From JBGANR01 sp044222225 (lineage in GTDB: Bacteria > Actinomycetota > Actinomycetes > Mycobacteriales > Mycobacteriaceae): DNA of 64,000 nt. Positions 63,001-64,000 of the stretch are shown here, piece after piece. The stretch's first letter is position 1; the number at the start of each line of letters is the position of its first letter. Below the pieces are notes generated by a model. It was not told where the DNA came from. It worked only from the letters and a program-made list of their open reading frames with translations, and made no database searches. A program made the position numbers and the translations under genes. The stretch lies in the NCBI GenBank assembly GCA_044222225.1, contig JBGANR010000023.1, positions 6,825-70,824 of the forward strand. Direction: 5' to 3'.

Positions 63001-64000
63001 CGGCGCCGTCGTCACATCGAAGCCCCGGCCCACGAACAACGCCAGCTCGGCCAGCGCGGCCGCGCCGTCCGCGGCCTCGACCACGGAGAGCTCGATCGCG
63101 GCCGTCGGCAGGATCTCCTGCCGCGGGCCGTGCCCGTCATCGGGGTAATACGTGCGCAACACCTCGTGCCGCGCCACCACATCGGACACGGCGGCCCGCA
63201 TCGCGCTGACGTCGAGGTCCCCGCTCAGCCGGATCGCCAACGGAATGTTGTACGCCGCCGACGAGACGTCGAACTGATTGACGAACCACATCCGCGCCTG
63301 CGCAGGAGACAACGGCACCCGCTCCGGACGCACCCCGGCCGAGAGGACGGGCCGGTTCGGATCCTGCGTGGAGCGTTCCGCCCGAGCCGCCAGACCGGCC
63401 ACCGTGGGATCGGTGAACAGATCGCGGATCGCGATATCCGATCCGAGCGCGGCATTGATCCGCGCCACCAGCCGCGTCCCGGCCAAGGAGTTGCCGCCGA
63501 GCGCGAAGAAGCTCTCCGTCACCGACACCCGCTCCACGCCGAGCAGATCGGCGACGACCCCCGCCACCACCTCTTCGGCACCGTCCCGCGGCGCGACGAA
63601 GACGTCCGCCGTCGTGATCGTCGGCGCAGGCAACGCCTTGCGGTCGAGCTTGCCGTTGAGGTTCAGCGGCAGCGCGTCCAGGCGCACGAGCACCGACGGC
63701 ACCATGTACGACGGCACCGCCGCACCCGTGAACCGGAGCAGCTCCGCATCCGACACCCCCGGATCGGCGACCACATAGCCGACGATCCGATCACCCACGC
63801 GCTCGTCGTGATGCACCGTGACGGCGGCCTCGGCCACCGCGTCGTGCGACAGGAGGACGCGCTCGATCTCGCCCAGCTCGATCCGGAAACCACGCACCTT
63901 CACCTGGAAATCCGACCGGCCGACGTAGTCGAGCGTCGAGCCGCCGCGACGCCACCGCACGACATCGCCCGTCCGGTACATCCGCGAACCGGCGACGCCG
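54070..64000 (-). CDS. Nonribosomal peptide synthetase, 5' part off window
   Basis: The visible 3300 residues, in frame to the right edge, carry: the end of an A domain (YRTGDVV; NLNGKLDRKALP) and PCP1 (FFALGGNSL, Ser codon 63487-63489); then C1 (SPAQARMWF; HHIAGDA), A2 (FTSGSTGRPKG; NLYGPSEAT), PCP2 (ELGGDSI, Ser 60265-60267) and epimerase E1 (HHLVVDGVSWRIL; FNYLGR); then C2 of D-acceptor type (SPLQAGMLFH; HHILLDGWS), A3 (YTSGSTGRPKG; NLYGPTEAT), PCP3 (EIGGDSI, Ser 55633-55635) and E2 (HHLVVDSVSWRIL; FNYIGS). Specificity residues read by eye are D-A-F-F-I-V-L-I-W for A2, unassigned, and D-A-W-Q-F-G-L-I-N for A3, near a Gln code. The protein ends after E2 with no thioesterase or reductase. 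The last two visible residues should be D-configured. The product is unknown. Confidence 0.95.
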   Translation of the reverse strand, partial: GVAGSRMYRTGDVVRWRRGGSTLDYVGRSDFQVKVRGFRIELGEIERVLLSHDAVAEAAVTVHHDERVGDRIVGYVVADPGVSDAELLRFTGAAVPSYMVPSVLVRLDALPLNLNGKLDRKALPAPTITTADVFVAPRDGAEEVVAGVVADLLGVERVSVTESFFALGGNSLAGTRLVARINAALGSDIAIRDLFTDPTVAGLAARAERSTQDPNRPVLSAGVRPERVPLSPAQARMWFVNQFDVSSAAYNIPLAIRLSGDLDVSAMRAAVSDVVARHEVLRTYYPDDGHGPRQEILPTAAIELSVVEAADGAAALAELALFVGRGFDVTTAPPVRASLVRIADASETELAESTRASETELAESTRASETELAESTPSGEFVLVVVLHHIAGDASSVGPLARDLVGAYVARASGEAPGWTPLPVQYADYALWHRAVLGDDADADSPAGRQVAFWQQALAGLPDVIELPTDRPRPPVQSTVGADYRFTVSPEVLRRVEQVGAARGATLFMVVHAALSVLLARLARTDDVAVGTAVAGRGEARLDDLVGMFVNTLVLRAQVDPGMRFDELLDQVRAADVAAFGHADVPFERLVEVLTPARETSYSPLFQVVLNFAETGVDGIELPGLSIAPVAADTGTTKFDLQLSIAKAADGGLDATFTYATALFDRDTIESFAQRLTTIMTAAGENPRAVVGDIDLLDPAERVAVSVMGVPSVGEDASLASVFADAVASGPDRVAVVCGERSLTYAELARAADRVAAALAGGDGPVGVAMGRSVESMIAFWGIVRSGRAVVPIDPNYPAERIGHMIEDAGLTVGVTTADLVDTLPSGPQWLALEELPEPDGPLAPIPLRADDLAYVIFTSGSTGRPKGVAVPNRGIANLAVELRERFALRADARVLHFASPSFDASVFEIAMAVAAGSTQVIVPPTVYGGDDLAQALAQHRVTHAFVTPAALMAVDPSGLDDLEVIAVGADVCPPELVRRWADQPVRGGVRRMFNLYGPSEATIWSTSTSPMVADSPITIGGPITGVEIMVLDDRLHPVPDGVAGELYIAGPALAHGYLGRAGLSSERFVANPLGVAGARMYRTGDLVRRRGGELEFIGRTDFQIKVRGFRIETGEIDAALSSQPGIDFALTLGVKHPVTGQTVLVSYVSGSDVPEPAALSMHIGEQLPSYMVPAAITVIDTVPLTPAGKVDRRALPDPEFGRDRGAGRAPATPTEKRLAAMFAEVLGVESLGVDESFFELGGDSIIAITLVSRARAEGLHFSPKDVFEHRTVAELARVATADAGEVLAELGAVGEAPLTPIARWLVQTRGEFREFSQGSFVTLPADPGAERLVAAVQAVLDHHDALRAVLDGDVLRIPEAGTVRAADVVHRVRFDVEPGTDAFIALAEAEQAAAAARLDPSAGVNVQVVWFDPVDDAKQGRLLVLIHHLVVDGVSWRILLPDLVAAWSTAGPDGTGAIELAPTGTSWRTWAHAVADGAAGRASELDYWRGVVSADDPVLGTRRVDPAVDTAGTVERFDVELPVEVTEALLTDVVNAHRTGPTEVLLAGLALAVRRVRDASGEAASGGVDPGLLVALEGHGREESLAQGADVTRTVGWFTTMYPVRIGAGARGTSGAGSPNAAVQTVKEALAVVPDNGAGYGLLRFGPNPDGVLVDASEPQVSFNYLGRSAAASADGAAYGWQPADDGGRLGGAMDEGMVVPAVLSINAVTQDAADGSRLRASIAFAPGAVDAAQAHALADAWLAALADIAADGRAGGLTPSDVPLVRVDQATLDGLSPAADVWSLSPLQAGMLFHASVAETSDIYTAQIVLGMAGTVDAARMRAAAQTLVDRNPVLRAWFTESADGTPLQVIAESVAAPWREVDLTADPAAEASAAKLLRAHRTERFDMSAPPLIRFLLVRMPDGEVRLSVTNHHILLDGWSVPLLMEQLLVLYATAGDDSLLPKDRSFEVFLRWLAKRDADAARAAWSERLAGLEGPTLVAGGRAAADGDVPVAAPLHLPERVAERLVELSRDRGVTLNTLVQAAWGLVLARSSGVDDVVFGATVSGRPPELDGVARMLGLFINTIPVRVTVDEDEPVLSFLDRVQAEQASVLDAHHVGLSTIQRDTGLPTLFDTLTVFESYPVDRERLSASADIDGMTVTSADINDASHYPLTLLAQSDPQLDITLKYLPSVIDDRRAGTLIDRLGRVLTAFTDAARRRVGDLDVASGQGLVDTPAVTASPLVGETMPELLAAAADRFDELVAYRDDAGSSGRDVTFAELDASANARARALLALGVGADSRVAVALPRGLEQVVMVHAILRAQAAWVPLDVEAPAERLAGIIAESGARLVIGDAETVARLTPFTDVECIEPGSWIDSASSGSGTGVFAGTVGTPLQPTELRGVARPDSLAYVLYTSGSTGRPKGVGVPQGALVSQLRWLVDEFGFGPADSIVYKTPATFDASVWELVTGAVCGARTVIAAPDGHRDVGYLADLIEREQVTAAQFVPSVLGLLAEEASPTQVASVRWWFAGGEALGAPLVERLGRLSPDASVVNLYGPTEATINSTAAILRSGDAVSLGGPVAGTGAIVLDARLRPVPVGAVGELYVLGAQLARGYVGRPDLTAERFVACPFTADGSSTQASSPAPGARMYRTGDLVRAGADGTFEYIGRADFQVKVRGLRIELGEIEAVLERHPAVTAAAAVVHGTRIDAYVTGVETVSADALRAATAAVLPGYMVPETITVLDAFPRGRSGKIDRRALPEPMAAERVYSAPATPAEEALARIVAEVVGVTRVGAEESFFEIGGDSIMAMRLVSRARREGLGFTARDVLEAPTVRALAARVRAADGGSADVVDLEPAPLSPVAAKMVERGGDWSGFVMPVTVVLPLGITREQIVATVSAVVDRHPILRATFDSDARALLPRAAVDVDGLLEHRHVVAGERPGEPGHTAAIGAALTAAAARLDPAAGQMLRLVWLDAGSDVAGRLLLVPHHLVVDSVSWRILIADLVVAGAAVASGEVPVLDPVGTPWGAWARHLVAQAPARRGELDHWRRVLDGADPVLGRRRLDPVRDRADTIARIEATISADVTAAVTYAARGEFTAGDVLTAGLAVALAGWRADRGVDHSAALLTLEGHGREERVLEGADLSRTVGWFTTMFPTRVDLSGVDLVRLADPRVAERVIRIAHDARAGHPDGGIGYGMLRHLDLEAGAVLREYAEPQVVFNYIGSVSAEASLDVSADMPWLPDFVASDDDGRASAGGPVASRDDLPRVNRMPAQAEIDIQSAGASSPEGPVVRAFIGYVPDVVDADDIRELVEHWILALRFLTGGV
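62873..62971. repeat. 33-bp tandem repeat, three copies, inside NRPS C1 domain
   Basis: Three direct copies at 62873-62905, 62906-62938 and 62939-62971 share the 33-base unit; the first two are identical and the third diverges at its end. They encode a threefold ASETELAESTR-type repeat just upstream of the HHIAGDA active-site motif. The array keeps the reading frame. Confidence 0.9.

Overview
The window is GC-rich actinobacterial chromosome. Ribosomal proteins of mycobacterial type, zinc-type S14, cysteine-free S4, adk with a short LID, TAnnnT -10 boxes and many probable leaderless starts all point to Mycobacteriales, plausibly Gordonia or a close relative; the genus is inference only.

Backbone. 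The S10, spc and alpha ribosomal clusters all lie on the minus strand, so transcription runs from high to low coordinates: rpsJ-rplC-rplD-rplW-rplB-rpsS-rplV-rpsC-rplP-rpmC-rpsQ (46.8-41.5 kb), rplN-rplX-rplE-rpsN (15.6-14.1 kb), rpsH-rplF-rplR-rpsE-rpmD-rplO (10.0-7.3 kb), secY-adk-map (7.0-4.3 kb), infA (3.7-3.5 kb) and rpmJ-rpsM-rpsK-rpsD-rpoA-rplQ (3.3 kb to the left edge). Promoter and terminator candidates separate these blocks, and dtd runs divergently from infA.

Insertions into the backbone. About 4 kb separates rpsN from rpsH and holds an AbiEi/DUF559-type nuclease-like gene bracketed by two copies of a 77-bp imperfect palindrome, a zinc alcohol dehydrogenase and an APC permease. About 26 kb separates rpsQ from rplN. 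In order from low to high coordinates it holds an OafA-like acyltransferase, an HdeA-like lipoprotein, a small secreted protein, a five-gene operon around a soluble FtsK/EccC-like ATPase with a WXG100-sized partner and a ParB-like-motif protein, narGHJI-narK for nitrate respiration, and an island of DUF6777 envelope proteins with a von Willebrand A lipoprotein, an orphan Phd antitoxin and a DUF6777 remnant.

Right flank (47-64 kb). A secreted lipase/esterase is followed by five family-2 glycosyltransferase paralogues, one of them degenerate. Two of them converge on a perfect 20-bp inverted repeat that encodes both C-termini. Then come a WS/DGAT-like acyltransferase and the 3' 9.9 kb of a nonribosomal peptide synthetase gene (A-PCP / C-A-PCP-E / C-A-PCP-E), which ends in an epimerization domain without a thioesterase and continues past the right edge.

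The most novel candidates are the palindrome-bracketed DUF559 unit, the FtsK/WXG/ParB-motif operon, and the DUF6777/VWA island with its shared promoter and shared extracellular module.
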